Below are positions 36,068 through 47,262 of a DNA stretch of 64,000 nt, one piece after another. This stretch comes from Haemonchus contortus. Its lineage: Eukaryota; Nematoda; Chromadorea; Rhabditida; Trichostrongylidae. The stretch is taken from assembly GCA_000469685.2 (NCBI GenBank), contig LS997562.1:15966325-16030324 (forward strand). Direction: 5' to 3'. Position 1 is the first letter of the stretch; the number at the start of each line of letters is the position of its first letter. Below the pieces are notes generated by a model. That model was not told the DNA's origin. It saw only the letters and a list, made by a program, of their open reading frames with translations, and ran no database searches. A program made the translations under genes and the position numbers.

Positions 36068-39000
36068 TAACATTCGTGCGCTAGAGACATTGTGAAAGGG
36101 CAGCAAGCCATCTGAGTCGGAACCTCAGTCCAGTACTTTGAAGACAGGGCACATAGTTAGCCAGCTAACTTATTATGCCTTAAATTGGAATGGTAAACCG
36201 GAAGAAAAGGTTGCGAAATCCCACTCGCAGCTAAATCTACAACACGAAAAAACGCCGGGCGAGTTGTCCGCGACATTTGTCAACTTTTCGCGACAACTGT
36301 CTAACACAAAATCAGGCAATTCGTTGCGGGACCAATAGCAGCCATGTTCAAACGCTGATTAGTGCAACTTCTCTCTGTTATTCTTCTATTTTCTACACTA
36401 TTCTGCTATGATTCTAATGACTGTTGTACTCTACAATATTCTCTGCTGAACACTAGTCTGCTGCCGTTCTACTGGACACCCCGCGCTAACCGAGGTTCAG
36501 CACTGTTCGCATTTCGTTTGTGTGTGTTTATTCTGCTGGTACTACGTTCTGCTTGTTCTTCTTGTTATGCATTCAAACTTGGGTTTCTGTAACTCTTATT
36601 CCGTATTTGACTATTTTGACTCGTCTACTTTGTGGTGACTTTGTATTTCACGCTGCTTTTAATTTAGTTCTGTTATTGCTATTCACTGCAGCAGTGGATA
36701 TTGGGAAACATTTGTGGTGAGGTTTAATCCACATATATTGCAACTTTGTTTCTTACTTTTGTTTTTTAATTTTTCTTGCTCCTTCTGAAACTCATTTCGC
36801 GTATTGCTTTCATATAACTGTCTTTAATTTGTTTCACTTGAATTCACTCCTAGTCACACATTTATGCGGCAGCATAGGACTGAACTGTGGGAGGACTTAT
36901 ATGATTCTACCCCTTTCCATTCTTATGCTGCTTTGGAGGTGAATTCACAACTTTCCCGCTAGTATCCGCCTTTCTGCCTCTCAACCAAGCAATTAGTTTT
37001 CGCTGCATCTTCGCCACTTATATTCTTCATTTGCTCTCACGAACTCTTCCCTTGAAAATTTTATCCAGTAGCCATTCACATTAATCAGCGTTATTAATTC
37101 TACAGTATGGAATAGTTCGGCGACAGAATCTCATTCTCATGGCACTTGCTGCATATGCTTCGAGTTTGCAATCTATTTCATTGGTTATTCAACTCTAGAA
37201 GAATTTGAGTGAGCTAGTGTTCCAACTTTAATGTAATCTCTCGACAACTGATTACAACTTATTCGGCATACTGTCGCGGTGAATAAGTACAACGTGCTGC
37301 AGCTTGCTTAAATAGGATTGCTAGTATAACTCTGATTTGCAGTGAGTTTCGTTTCATACTATAAAGTTTTAACACTGATTGGTCTGGGACTTTGCTGGGT
37401 GCGGGCTACCGCTTCGCATTTCGCGTTCGTGTTCCCATTGGATGTCGATAATTGCTTGGAAAACTCCTTTCCACGTTGAGATAAACAGGTACTTCACCCT
37501 ACATAACATACAGAGGGCTCAAATCCGATAAGAAATAAGTAGGAAGACGCATACCGTGGTGGATATAAGAGTGGATCCCAGGGAAATTCATTGTGCTGGA
37601 TTTGTTTCGAAGAAGAACCCGCTCTCCCAAAAGACATGGTGGCAGCTCCCTAGAAGAACCAGATGCCATAGAAACACCGTGGGTGGGGTGCACGTGGTGC
37701 TGCGTTTGGGCGCACGCTGTGTGTGCACGAGGTGTGCAACATCGAAACTGTATAGCTTGCATGAAGGAGATGTATAGTATCCATGTTTAGTGTGGGTCAA
37801 GAACACGGGGTTTAATGTAATGCAATTAAGAGCAATGAGGTATGAGAATGTATCGCCGAATTTTTACATATTCTAGACTTAATGACGTTGATGTAATTGT
37901 GAATGGTTACTGGATAAATTTCTCGAGAGAAGAGTTCGTGAGAGCAAATGAAGAATGTAAGTGGCGAAGATGCAGCGAAAACTAATTGCTTGGTTGAGAG
38001 GCAGAAAGGCGGATACTAGCGGGAAAGTTGTGAATTCACCTCCAAAGCAGCATAAGAATGGAAAGGGGTAGAATCATATAAGTCCTCCCACAGTTCAGTC
38101 CTATGCTGCCGCATAAATGTGTGACTAGGAGTGAATTCAAGTGAAACAAATTAAAGACAGTTATATGAAAGCAATACGCGAAATGAGTTTCAGAAGGAGC
38201 AAGAAAAATTAAAAAACAAAAGTAAGAAACAAAGTTGCAATATATGTGGATTAAACCTCACCACAAATGTTTCCAAATATCCACTGCTGCAGTGAACAGC
38301 AATAACAGAACTAAAATTAAAAGCAGCATGAAATACAAGTCACCACAAAGTAGACGAGTCAAAATAGTCAAATACGGAATAAGGGTTACAGAAACCCAAG
38401 TTTGAATGGATAACAAGTAGAACAAGCAGAACGTAGTACCAGCAGAATAAACACACAAACGAAATGCGAACAGTGCTTGAGCCTCGGTTAGCGCGGGGTG
38501 TCCAGTAGAACGGCAGCAGACTAGTGTTCAGCAGAGAATATTGTAGAGTACAACAGTCATTAGAATCATAGCAGAATAGTGTAGAAAATAGAAGAATAAC
38601 AGAGAGAAGTTGCACTAATCAGCGTTTGAACATGGCTGCTATTGGTCCCGCAACGAATTGCCTGATTTTGTGTTAGACAATTGTCGCGAAAAGTTGACAA
38701 ATGTCTTGGACAACTCGCCCGGCGTTTTTTCGTGTTGTAGATTTAGCTGCGAGTCGAAATCCCTCAGGGGTAAGGGTTATACTTGGCAGAAGAATAGCAG
38801 CCAAACTACATACCAGTATTTCTTCATTAAGAACGGCATCCGCAAATCGCATTTCTCATTTTTCAAGTATCCATGAAGCCTTCTTATTCTTACATTCTTA
38901 CAGTATAAGGCTTAAGAGCCAATGTGGTTGACTCATTAAACTGTTTGGTTTTATTATATTAACCCAGGCTTAGCCACCTAAGCACCGCCTTATCGGTTGA

Positions 39001-39175
39001 TTCAGCGCTTTTATTAATTGGAATAGGCTTTACAAGTCCACTACAGAAATTTTGTAGTCTACCTAACTTTTTCTGTGCTCGTCCATTCAGAGCTAGCGAC
39101 TGCCCAGGCAGCATCGCACTATTCTTTTGTCTGGGCAGTTGTAGTTTCCTCTTCCATGTTCGTTAAGAGGTTTAT
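36068..39175. repeat. Tandem repeat unit A (split by foldback element)
   Basis: 36068-36222 plus 38764-39175 together (about 567 bp) align with unit B at 39216-39770, for example GCAAGCCAT, GACTTATTA/AACTTATTA, TGTGGTTGACTCATTAAACT versus CGTGGTTGATTCATTAAACT, and GGCAGTTGTAG versus GTGCGGTTGTC. The 2532-bp foldback element interrupts it. Non-coding. Confidence 0.8.
36223..38754. mobile_element. Long-TIR foldback element, 9-bp target duplication
   Basis: 2532 bp with inverted arms of roughly 0.9 kb (about 36223-37130 and 37850-38754), starting ACTCGCAGCTAAATCT and ending in its reverse complement. Exact 9-bp repeats CGAAATCCC flank it (36214-36222, 38755-38763). Arms are nearly identical in their outer two thirds. 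The 0.7-kb centre has only short frames, so the element is non-autonomous. The 9-bp duplication suggests Mutator-like mobilisation, and a decayed MULE transposase lies at 22.8 kb, but its end sequences cannot be compared here. Confidence 0.88.
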
Positions 39176-39215
39176 TATACATCGTAATATATTTCAAGTA
39201 GTCTAACAGTAGTTC

Positions 39216-39770
39216 GCTGCAGACTTTGTGAGAGGGTGAGCAAGCCATTTATGTCACAAGCTTAGTCCAGCGTAAGGGCTAGTTCTCTCCAGGCATGGCA
39301 CATAAGTAGCCAATTGACTTATTACGTCTGCAATTTCAAGGGTTGAGGAAAAGAAAATGTTGCGAAATCTCTCAGGGATGAATAAGGATCATGTTCTTGC
39401 GAGAAAGATACTTCATCATCAATACATGCTTCCACAAACTGCATTATACATGGCTCAAGTATTCATCGCCTTCTTATTATTTGTTTCTTATATCATAGTG
39501 CCACCAACCAACGTGGTTGATTCATTAAACTATTTGGTTTCATTAAACCGGGCTCAGGCACCTAAGACCTTCTTATTGGTTTATTCAGTGCTCTTCTTGA
39601 TGGAAAGTAAGCTTTGCAGACCACATCAAGGAAGTTCGTGGTTTACCTAACTTTGTCCGCTCGCTCATCGAGAGCCATCCATTTGCCAGGTAGCAATGGA
39701 CCATTCTTTTATCTGTGCGGTTGTCTTTTCCTCCTTTTCCAAGTTCGTTGAGAGCAGCGAGGCTTAATCT
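39216..39770. repeat. Tandem repeat unit B (empty site)
   Basis: Unbroken homologue of unit A. At the position of the insertion it has a single CGAAATCTC (39363-39371) running straight into TCAGGG, which is the pre-insertion state expected from unit A. Confidence 0.8.
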
Positions 39771-39834
39771 CTTTTCTTAATAACAAAAATTTTCATAAGT
39801 TTGTGTTTTAATGTGGCTACGAGAGTAGATAACA

Positions 39835-41400
39835 GAGGGCAGAATTGCCCTGAAAGACTTAATACAGGGCATAGTTAAGACTGGAGATAGGGTAGAGTTG
39901 CCCAGTAAGAGTAAAAGCCTTTGCGCGGCAAAGCACAGTAGAGGGCAGAGTTGCCCTGAGAGACTTGATAGAGGGCAGAGTTGCCCTGAGAAACTTGATA
40001 GAGGGCAGAGTTGCCCGGTAAGATTTGATAGGGCAGAGTTGCCCAGTAAGAGTAGAAGTCTTTGCGCGGCAAAGCATAGTAGAGGGCAGAGTTGCCCTGA
40101 GAGACTTGATAGAGGGCAGAGTTGCCCTGTAAGACTTAAAATAGGGCAGAGTTGCCCTGTAAGATTTGTTAAGGCAGAGTTGCCCTGTAAAATTTGATAG
40201 GGCAGAGTTGCCCTGTAAGATTTGATAGGGCAGAGTTGCCCAGTGAGAGTAGAAGTCTTTGGGCGGCAAAGCATTGTAAAGGGCAGAGTTGCCCTGAGAG
40301 ACTTGATAGAGGGCAGAGTTGCCCTGGGGGACTTGATAGAGGGCAGAGTTGCCCTGTAAGATTTGATAGGGCAGAGTGCCCAGTAAGAGTAGAAATCTTT
40401 GCGCGGCAAATGATAGTAGAGGGCAGAGTTGCCCTGTAAAAGTAGAAGTCTTTGCGCGGCAAAGCACAGTCAAGGGCAGAGTTGCCCTGTAAGACGGTAT
40501 ATAGGGCAGAGTCGCCCAGTCAGAGTAGACTCTTTGCGCGGCAAAGCACAGTCAAGGGCAGAGTTGCCCTGTAGAGTAGTTAGAGGGCAAAGGCCCTGTA
40601 AGAGTAGATATAGGGCAGAGTTGCCCAGTAAGAGTAGAAGCCTTTGCGCGGCAAAGCATAGTAAAGGGCAGATTCGCCCTGTAGAGTAGTTAGAGGGCGG
40701 AGTTGTCCTGTAAGACGAATATAGGGCAGAGTTGCCCAGTGAGAGTAGATGTCTTTGGGCGGCGAAGCATAGTAGAGGGCAGAGTTGCCCTGTAAGACGG
40801 TAGATAGGGCAGAGTTGCCCAGTCAGAGTAGACTCTTTGCGCGGCAAAGCACAGTCAAGGGCAGAGTTGCCTTGTAGAGTAGTTAGATGGCAAAGGCCCT
40901 GTAAGAGTAGATATAGGGCAGAGTTGCCCAGTAAGAGTAGATGTCTTTGCGCGGCGAAGCATAGTAGAGGGCAGAGTTGCCCTGTAAAACGTAGTTTAGG
41001 GCAGAGGGCCCAGTAGAAGTCGAAGTCTTTGCGCGGCAAAGCATAGAAGAGGGCAGAGTTGCCCCGTAAAACGTTGTTTAGGGCAGAGTGCCCAGTAAAA
41101 GTCGAAGTCTTTGCGCGGCAAAGCATAATGAAGGGCAGAATTGCCCTGTAAGAGTAGACAGGGCAGGGTTGCCCAGCAAGAGTAGAAGTCTTTGAGCGGC
41201 AAAGCAAAATAGAGGGCGGTCTGCCCCCGTAGGAAGAGAAGACTTGGCTTGATAAGCATATTGAAGGACAGTTTACTTCTGTAAGAGTAGAAGTTGCACG
41301 GCAATATATAGCAGAAGACAGCGTAGCTCTAGAGGAGTATAGAGGGCAGTTCAGCTCCGTAGGAGTAGTAGTCTTTGCGCGGCAAGACCTTGTAAGGCGT
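39835..41400. repeat. Minisatellite of alternating hairpin repeats
   Basis: About 1.5 kb built from two motifs: GGGCA-GAGT-TGCCC, usually within a ~30-bp repeat ending TGAGAGACTTGATAGA or a variant, and AGTAGAAGT-CTTTGC-GCG-GCAAAG-CATAGTAGA. Both are perfect small palindromes in most copies. Several frames on both strands stay open through parts of the array because of the repeat period, but the peptides are simple repeats (RGQSCPE, GQLCPLL) and coding is unlikely. The right end (41200-41400) is degenerate. Confidence 0.92.
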
Positions 41401-41404
41401 TTTA

Positions 41405-41690
41405 GGTCTTAGATTCTAGCAGCGGTAAACAATCCAGTCTGAGAGATGCGCTCGCGCATTTTACTTAAATTCGGAATCGGAGTGGTGTAACGAATGCGTA
41501 TGTAGCTTGTACAACCACTTGCGATGGTCAGCCGCTGTACAGGTCAGGGCTTTTATCGTTCCAGACCAGTCCGTTACCATCAACCATGAAGGAAGGATGG
41601 ATGGCTCGGTTGGTGTAGGTGGATGGAGAAGAAGTAAGTGATGGCGAATGAGGGTCGGTTGACCCAGAGTAGAGACCAACTAAAGGAGTC
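41405..41690 (-). repeat. tRNA-derived SINE, partial minus-strand copy
   Basis: Shares with the 42.8-kb copy the segments CCAGTCTGAGAGATGCGC, CGAATGCGTATGTAGCTTGTA and CAGGGCTTTTATC. The tRNA-like head is diverged or replaced at its right end. Confidence 0.6.
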
Positions 41691-42359
41691 CGTCGTGATA
41701 CCTCGTGCAGTAGGTTAAAAAGGGCCAGCGAGGGCTTTGAAGACGTCAGTATGCAAAAGTATGTCACATATCATATGTAGGTATGATACCCTCCTGATTC
41801 TATCGAGTTTGCCCAGCCCGAAGCGGAAGGAAGAACTGGGTACCCAGAAGGAAGCTTTGTCTTTGCAAGGTGCAATCTTTTTAGAGGCAGCTTACGCTAC
41901 TCCGGCATACAAAATTGGTTACACATATCGGCAGACCTTAATAACCCTTCCTTCTGGATGTAGGAGTCCAAGGGACCATCCCCCATACTGTGACAGCACC
42001 GGCAGCGATAGTACTCTATTTGTTTGTCAAGCAGCTCGATGTGTTACTCGCTTATGGGAACGCTAGTCCTACCCTCGAGCAGTGTTCACTGGTATAATGG
42101 TGGTTTATTCCATGACGCAGCCACCTCAGCAGGGAATAACCTCGTCAATCTCTGGCAGGGCTCAGCTCCTCTGCAGAGGAGACATCCCTATCAGGAGAGG
42201 ACCAGTTCTAGTTAAGGCAGGATGCACTCGCAGAGCACCATACGAGACGACGCAATTCCCGTTCCGGACAACCAGCTTACAACAGCTTGGTAGCCCTTCC
42301 ACCGGCTAGTTTACTTTAGCCTTCGTCTCTCCATTCGTCCCCTCCGGGCTTTAAACTTT
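41691..42359. other. No gene recognised
   Basis: Short frames only between the SINE fragment and the module cluster. Confidence 0.4.
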
Positions 42360-42421
42360 TTCCGTTGGTTGTTGCGTGAAGACAAAACGTGAGTTTCGTC
42401 GTAGAGTATCGGAGATGAAAA
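42360..42421. repeat. 62-bp module next to the hairpin module
   Basis: Starts CCGTTGGTTGTTGCGTGAAG and ends GAGATGAAAATG. A second copy at 43829-43889 differs at about one position. Here it abuts the 145-bp hairpin module; there it does not. Confidence 0.75.
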
Positions 42422-42562
42422 TGGAGTTTTGTATTTCACGCAACGGTACGCCGCAAGGCGGGTCCCGGATTCGGGACCGCTCGACGCGGTTGCGTCGCGG
42501 CCTAGCCTCGACGGCCGGAAGGGGAGTGACCTCCCCATTCCGGCTCTCTTTTCGTGAGGTCC
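42418..42562. repeat. 145-bp four-hairpin module, copy 2
   Basis: Reads the same as 35771-35915 over its whole length, by eye. Flanks differ completely from copy 1 after GGTCC. Confidence 0.8.
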
Positions 42563-42764
42563 CACCCTCCCATCCCGTGAAAAGGAGATAAGGAGACGGG
42601 TTCTTATGCAAACATAGGTTTCTAGTCGAACACCTGCAACAGTCTCCCAAAGGTCTGTTAAGCCGGGACTCATTTACACATAAAATCCTCGCGTAGAGGC
42701 GTCAGCGCCAACAAGGCATCCCGCCGTGCAAGCGCTCACAAAAGTAAAAGTTAACGTTTCCGGC

Positions 42765-43033
42765 TTAATCACTCCCGTCTGGGGACGCGCCCCCGCACCC
42801 CACTTAAATTCAGAATCATAGTGGCGTAATGAGTGCGTATGTGGCTCATACAGTGACTTGCGGTGGCCAGCCGAGTCAGTGCTTTTATCCTACCAGACGA
42901 GTCTGGTACCAATTGACCGACCCCGGAGGGATAGAGGACTTGGTTGGCCTGGGCGGGCATCGATCCCGGATTCAAACCCCTGACCGTGTGTGTGAGATAG
43001 TGCGCCACTTGCCACTACACCACCTCTGCCCGA
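42765..43033 (-). repeat. tRNA-derived SINE, minus-strand copy
   Basis: Minus-strand head with A-box-like TGGTGTAGTGGCAAGTGG and B-box-like GGGTTTGAATCC, and the same body as the other copies (GCGTATGTGGCTCATACAGT on the plus strand). Confidence 0.75.
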
Positions 43034-43828
43034 AGCACTGCATTCAGTATAATAAACAGAAGTCGGGAGTGGGCAAGTATTCACAACCCAGGTAAGTACC
43101 CGCGCCCCGTCCAGGGCGTGGGAGTGATCGACATGCATTTCTTTTGAAGCAGGTTTGGCAGATGGACAGAAGCGGCAACGAATATCTCGTCATGGAGACA
43201 GGCCGAGGACAGCGACACTATCTGCAGGACTCTGACTTCCTTTCCTGCCACATCGTCTCTCGGTCTTGTGATGCGATGCGACTCGTAGCGAGACGATCAG
43301 GTCACGTTGTATCATATCAGTTTATCATAATTACGCTACCACTTTGTTTGTAAGCTTACGAGCTCCAGAAAGCAGTGGATAGCCTGAATCTCATCATGTT
43401 GTTAGCTCACGGTTGCCATTTGTCATTGTTCTTTCTATGCCTAACCAAGGAACAGTTTTACCGGTCGCCTATCTCAATATGTATTAACATAAATATGGGC
43501 CATTCGCGTATCCAAGGTCATTGTGTATGTTCGCTAGCTCTTTTCCTCCTAGCGATGCCTAAACGTAGGTCACAATGTATGTGTCACTAAGCAGGAGTTA
43601 TACACTATGTCAAGCCTATCAGCGCTGTCGTTGTCCTATTTCTCGATTCCAGTCTCACCGCTTCATTGTTTTTGCATACACAATGTTACGAGAACAACCC
43701 TAGACAACCTATACCACGTTACAATAGTGCAAGAAGCCTATTCTATCGTAATTACGAGTATTGTATTGTACGGTCAGTCGTGGACCGCATTTCGACACGA
43801 ACCTAACACGAATAAAGCCTTAACCTCC
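43034..43828. other. No confident gene
   Basis: A plus-strand frame 43144-43353 with a CAG-like acceptor at its start reads VWQMDRSGNEYLVMETGRG and could be an isolated exon or remnant. I do not recognise it and no linked exon was found. Confidence 0.3.
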
Positions 43829-43889
43829 CGTTGGTTGTTGCGTGAAGACAAAACGTAAGTTTCGTCGTAGAGTATCGGAGATGAAAATG
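43829..43889. repeat. 62-bp module, second copy
   Basis: Matches 42360-42421 with about one difference, but continues into unrelated sequence after GATGAAAATG instead of the hairpin module. Confidence 0.7.
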
Positions 43890-44293
43890 TTATTTTGGCA
43901 TTGTTTATTTACCTCTGCATATGATTTTTCTTTAACAACAAGAAACAAGTTGTGTCACAAACTGGATCTACTTCGTTACGGATACAGCTCCTTCGTTGTA
44001 CATCGGTTCTTTCCCTTCTTTGGCACACGAAAGTGTTTGTCGAGTAGCCTTGCCTGTTGAGCCTCGCAAAGGAATCAAATCAAGCCAACAGTCAATTAAG
44101 AAGAAGAAAAGAACAGAATGCCTGAAAATTTAGTGGCACTACCTTTCAAATTCCTCTTCCTGTCCACACGTGACATACGGGGCTTGGCATCTCCTCGATG
44201 AGTCATTTTCCAATGAGACCCTTCTACATATGCGTCATTTGCCACCCAAGTTCCATCGTTCACGTTGGTTTTTGTTTCGTAATTACAGATACT

Positions 44294-44793
44294 GGTGAAA
44301 ATGTAGTTGGGAGGGGCCACGCGGCGGCGCGACACTTTCCTCGTCTGGCGCTCTCCCCAGCGAGATAGCAGTGGGCCCGAGTCTGGGAAGGAATGGTGAG
44401 GTTGCACTGATGTGTTTCGAAATTTGGAACAAACTAACTCTTGACACATGTTGATATGTTTGCATACGATGGATACTCTTCTTCTGAGCCGATAAAACCT
44501 ATTTCTTAAGGAGGGGAGGGGCTCCGGGGTGGGTGAGATGGTTATCTCGTGCAAAAAGCTGGGATGAGATAAAAGTTGAACGTCCAATTGGCTCACCCAC
44601 CCCGGAGCCCCTCCCCTTCCTAAAATTAGGTGAAAAACACGCAGTTATAACATTAAAGAACTATGAAACATCCCTAAACACCATTACGGGCTCGCCTAAT
44701 CTTCCTTGTTTACTATCTCGCCGGGGAGGGCACAGACATGAAAAGGCGCCGCGCCGCCGCGTGGCCCCCCCCCCCCCCAACTACATTTTCACC
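44294..44793. mobile_element. hAT-like foldback element
   Basis: 500 bp with an exact 8-bp flanking duplication CAGATACT (44286-44293, 44794-44801). TIRs begin GGTGAAAATGTAGTTGGG. Arms continue inward with GGGGCCACGCGGCGGCGCG and AGCGAGATAG, and a near-perfect central inverted repeat GGGGCTCCGGGGTGGGTGAG faces its complement near 44590-44620. The outer arms are diverged and a C-run has expanded at 44765-44778. Eight-base duplications fit hAT-type elements. The minus-strand 166-codon frame across it is not a gene. Confidence 0.85.
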
Positions 44794-44801
44794 CAGATAC
44801 T

Positions 44802-45854
44802 ACCCTATATTACATAAATCCCTCTCTACCTATTCCGCCTTCTTCAAGTTCCTACCATTCCTCCTTCTAACCCTTAAAGTAGGACTAGAGGGTGGATTGG
44901 AGGAACTTAATGCGGACGGAGCTAGTACGCTTTTTGCTTCAATCAGCTCACCTTCAAATATCATTATGTTATAGCTTAAGAATTGAGACTTTCTACGCTG
45001 ATTATTGTTAAGATTTGATGCCTTAAGATCACTGTTGCAAAGTATTCAAATTATTAACAAATTAATGATTGTAGGAATATGGGAAAGGAGGAGGGGTGAA
45101 AATCAAAGACATAATTTAGCTTCCATTTTGCAGTGCCCGAGAGGGAAGCCAAACTTTTCAATATGCTCTCTCCGTGTTCATCGGTCGGGTAAGGGAAAAC
45201 CGGGCTATGTTCCTATCCTATATCGTCTGATTACAGCTTTTACATTGTTGTTTAAGAGTCGACTGTTTAACAGTTTTCGTGCCGTAAAACTTGGTTTTTC
45301 ATGGCAAGCCTTTTTGTTTAGATAGCAGACAGATTTTTGGGCATGTTTAGTTGGTGACTATCTTCTGTCCAAATTTCCGGAACGGAGTGTGAAATAGAAT
45401 ACGAAAAAAGCGAAGCAGAACGGGTATGTTTGGGGGCACAGAAGGCCTTGATTCACACCATAGGTCATCGATCTTTTAGTTAGATCGACGTCAGTGCCGG
45501 CGCGTGTGCCTTTCGCGTTTCGTTCACAGGCCAGAGGGAAGTATGAAGGCCTCCTATGGTGTTTGAGTGAACACCCTACAAAGAGTTGCAAGGGCCAACC
45601 GATGTAGGAAGGGTAGTGAGTATGGGTCTTACTTCTGGTACCATAACCTGTTCTTACTACTCAACCGCGCACTTATTAAAATTATGCACACATGACCCCG
45701 TCAGACAGTCTTCACAAGTCTTATAGCTGTCGCTGATTTTCGATGACCGTTACCAGGATATACGAGCCGTTCGCTGGTCTGCTAATCAATGCTCTTGGGT
45801 TAAGTCATGCTCGACTTATATGTCTTTCATTTATTGGCTACTAGTAGAGTTACG
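44802..45854. other. No gene recognised
   Basis: Only short frames; no repeat pair identified. Confidence 0.4.
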
Positions 45855-46130
45855 GGTGTAGGTGGTGTCATGGCAAGTGGCGCACTATCCCACACTCACC
45901 GTCACGGGTTCGAATCCAAGATCGATATCTGCTCAGGTCAACCAAGCCTTCCATCCCTCCAGGATCGGTTAATTACTACCTGATTCGTCTGGGAGGGTAA
46001 AAGCTTTGACCTGTACATCATCTGGCCACCGCAAGTCATCGTGTTAGAACGCAATGCGCATTCAGTGCAATATTTTGAATAGTGGCAGAGTGTAGGGCGC
46101 ATACCTCAGATTGGATTGGTTGACTTGCAA
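45855..46130 (+). repeat. tRNA-derived SINE, most complete plus copy
   Basis: The head has an A-box-like GGTGGTGTCATGGCAAGTGG and a consensus B box GGTTCGAATCC at 45907-45917, in tRNA-like spacing, followed by a body shared with four other copies. No acceptor-stem pairing is evident, so it is not a tRNA gene. Confidence 0.8.
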
Positions 46131-47262
46131 GACTTAATCCTTTTTTAATCTTTTCAAAATCCTTTTTCAATATGGCTACGACCACTAGCGGAATATTTTA
46201 TGTATCAGGAACGGATGACTTTCTGCTAATCGGAATGTCCTGAAACGGATTTGCGGGTATCCCACTCGACCTTTTTCACAGCGACTACTTCACTTTTTGC
46301 AGGCTAGTAGACAGAATGATCTATGAATAGATACACAAGGTTAGTAGTCAATGTAAAGGGAATTACCGCTACCACGTTGAACGCTTAGGGTTATACGTGG
46401 TCTAGGAGGTACATACAGTATGTCTATACTGCTCCCGAGTGATGGATCGTATGCAAAACCCTTAAGCCGAGAAAGGAAAAACCACCACAAGGAAAAGATT
46501 TTAATGGGCGTGATCATTCATGTGGCCTTCCTTTATCGCTATGGATCAGGCCATTGACTAGCAGACCATCCTACCAAGATTCATCGAGTGTCGATCATGG
46601 CCACTGCCCAACACTCGTGAATTTTTCTCACTTTGGGTGATAAAGTTGGTCTTTGTTTTTCCTAGTAATCCTCGCGCAATCAATGCTATGGCACTAATCA
46701 GTCGGTGGATGAGAGAACGAACAGGGCACACGAGTGCTTTAGACTTGCTTTGGATCTTGAAACGGCGTTGATTACAGCATAAAGCTTAGGTGGCTTGCTC
46801 ATGCAAAGCTCAGGCGCCTTGCCGCGAATTTCCCCGCGAAGTATAAATGCGCTCCTGCGCTCCCGATCCCTGGCTGCAGATCGAGATATGAGATTGTGAA
46901 CACGCTCTACTCTTACAGAGATAAGAATAGCGGAATTCTGCAATGCTACTGCATCAATTGAGTAAACTCGATCAACGGTACCAACACGGTATAACAAACA
47001 GCTTCCGGGGAACTAGGGGCACTGGGTACACTGTGCGATCTGTGAGCTGGCGGGTAAGCTATTTGACATCAGCCGTGGTGGGTTCCGCTTGTTGGCGATC
47101 GGTATTTGTTGTTTTTGTGTAGAACTTGCTCATCATAAATCTTCGAAATATACCGTGTAATTTCTGTTATATAGTTCGTTGCAGTGGATGTTTCAGATTG
47201 CATACTAACCTGCGAATCGCCGTGACTCTTTCCCTTTTCTAACCTGAAGTATTTTGTCAAAC
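46131..47262. other. Region upstream of CHMP2B
   Basis: A minus-strand 99-codon frame (46997-46698) and a short one (47260-47069) with a GTTAGT donor-like site read somewhat protein-like but match nothing I know and show no linked exon. The CHMP2B promoter must lie here. Confidence 0.3.

Noticed and set aside
39777..41207. Open frames up to 245 codons in the minisatellite (both strands)
   Set aside because: Several frames are open at once because of repeat period; peptides are simple repeats and change frame along the array.
39835..41400. CRISPR-like array
   Set aside because: Repeats are contiguous and hierarchical with no unique spacers of constant length, and the host is a eukaryote.
43144..43353. 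Short coding exon
   Set aside because: One frame with an acceptor-like start but no partner exon, no motif and repeats on either side; too weak to call.
44096..44596. 166-codon minus-strand frame
   Set aside because: Crosses the end and arm of the hAT-like foldback element.
47069..47260. Divergent gene overlapping the CHMP2B start
   Set aside because: A donor-like GTTAGT is present but there is no start codon in frame that avoids CHMP2B exon 1 and no downstream exon found.
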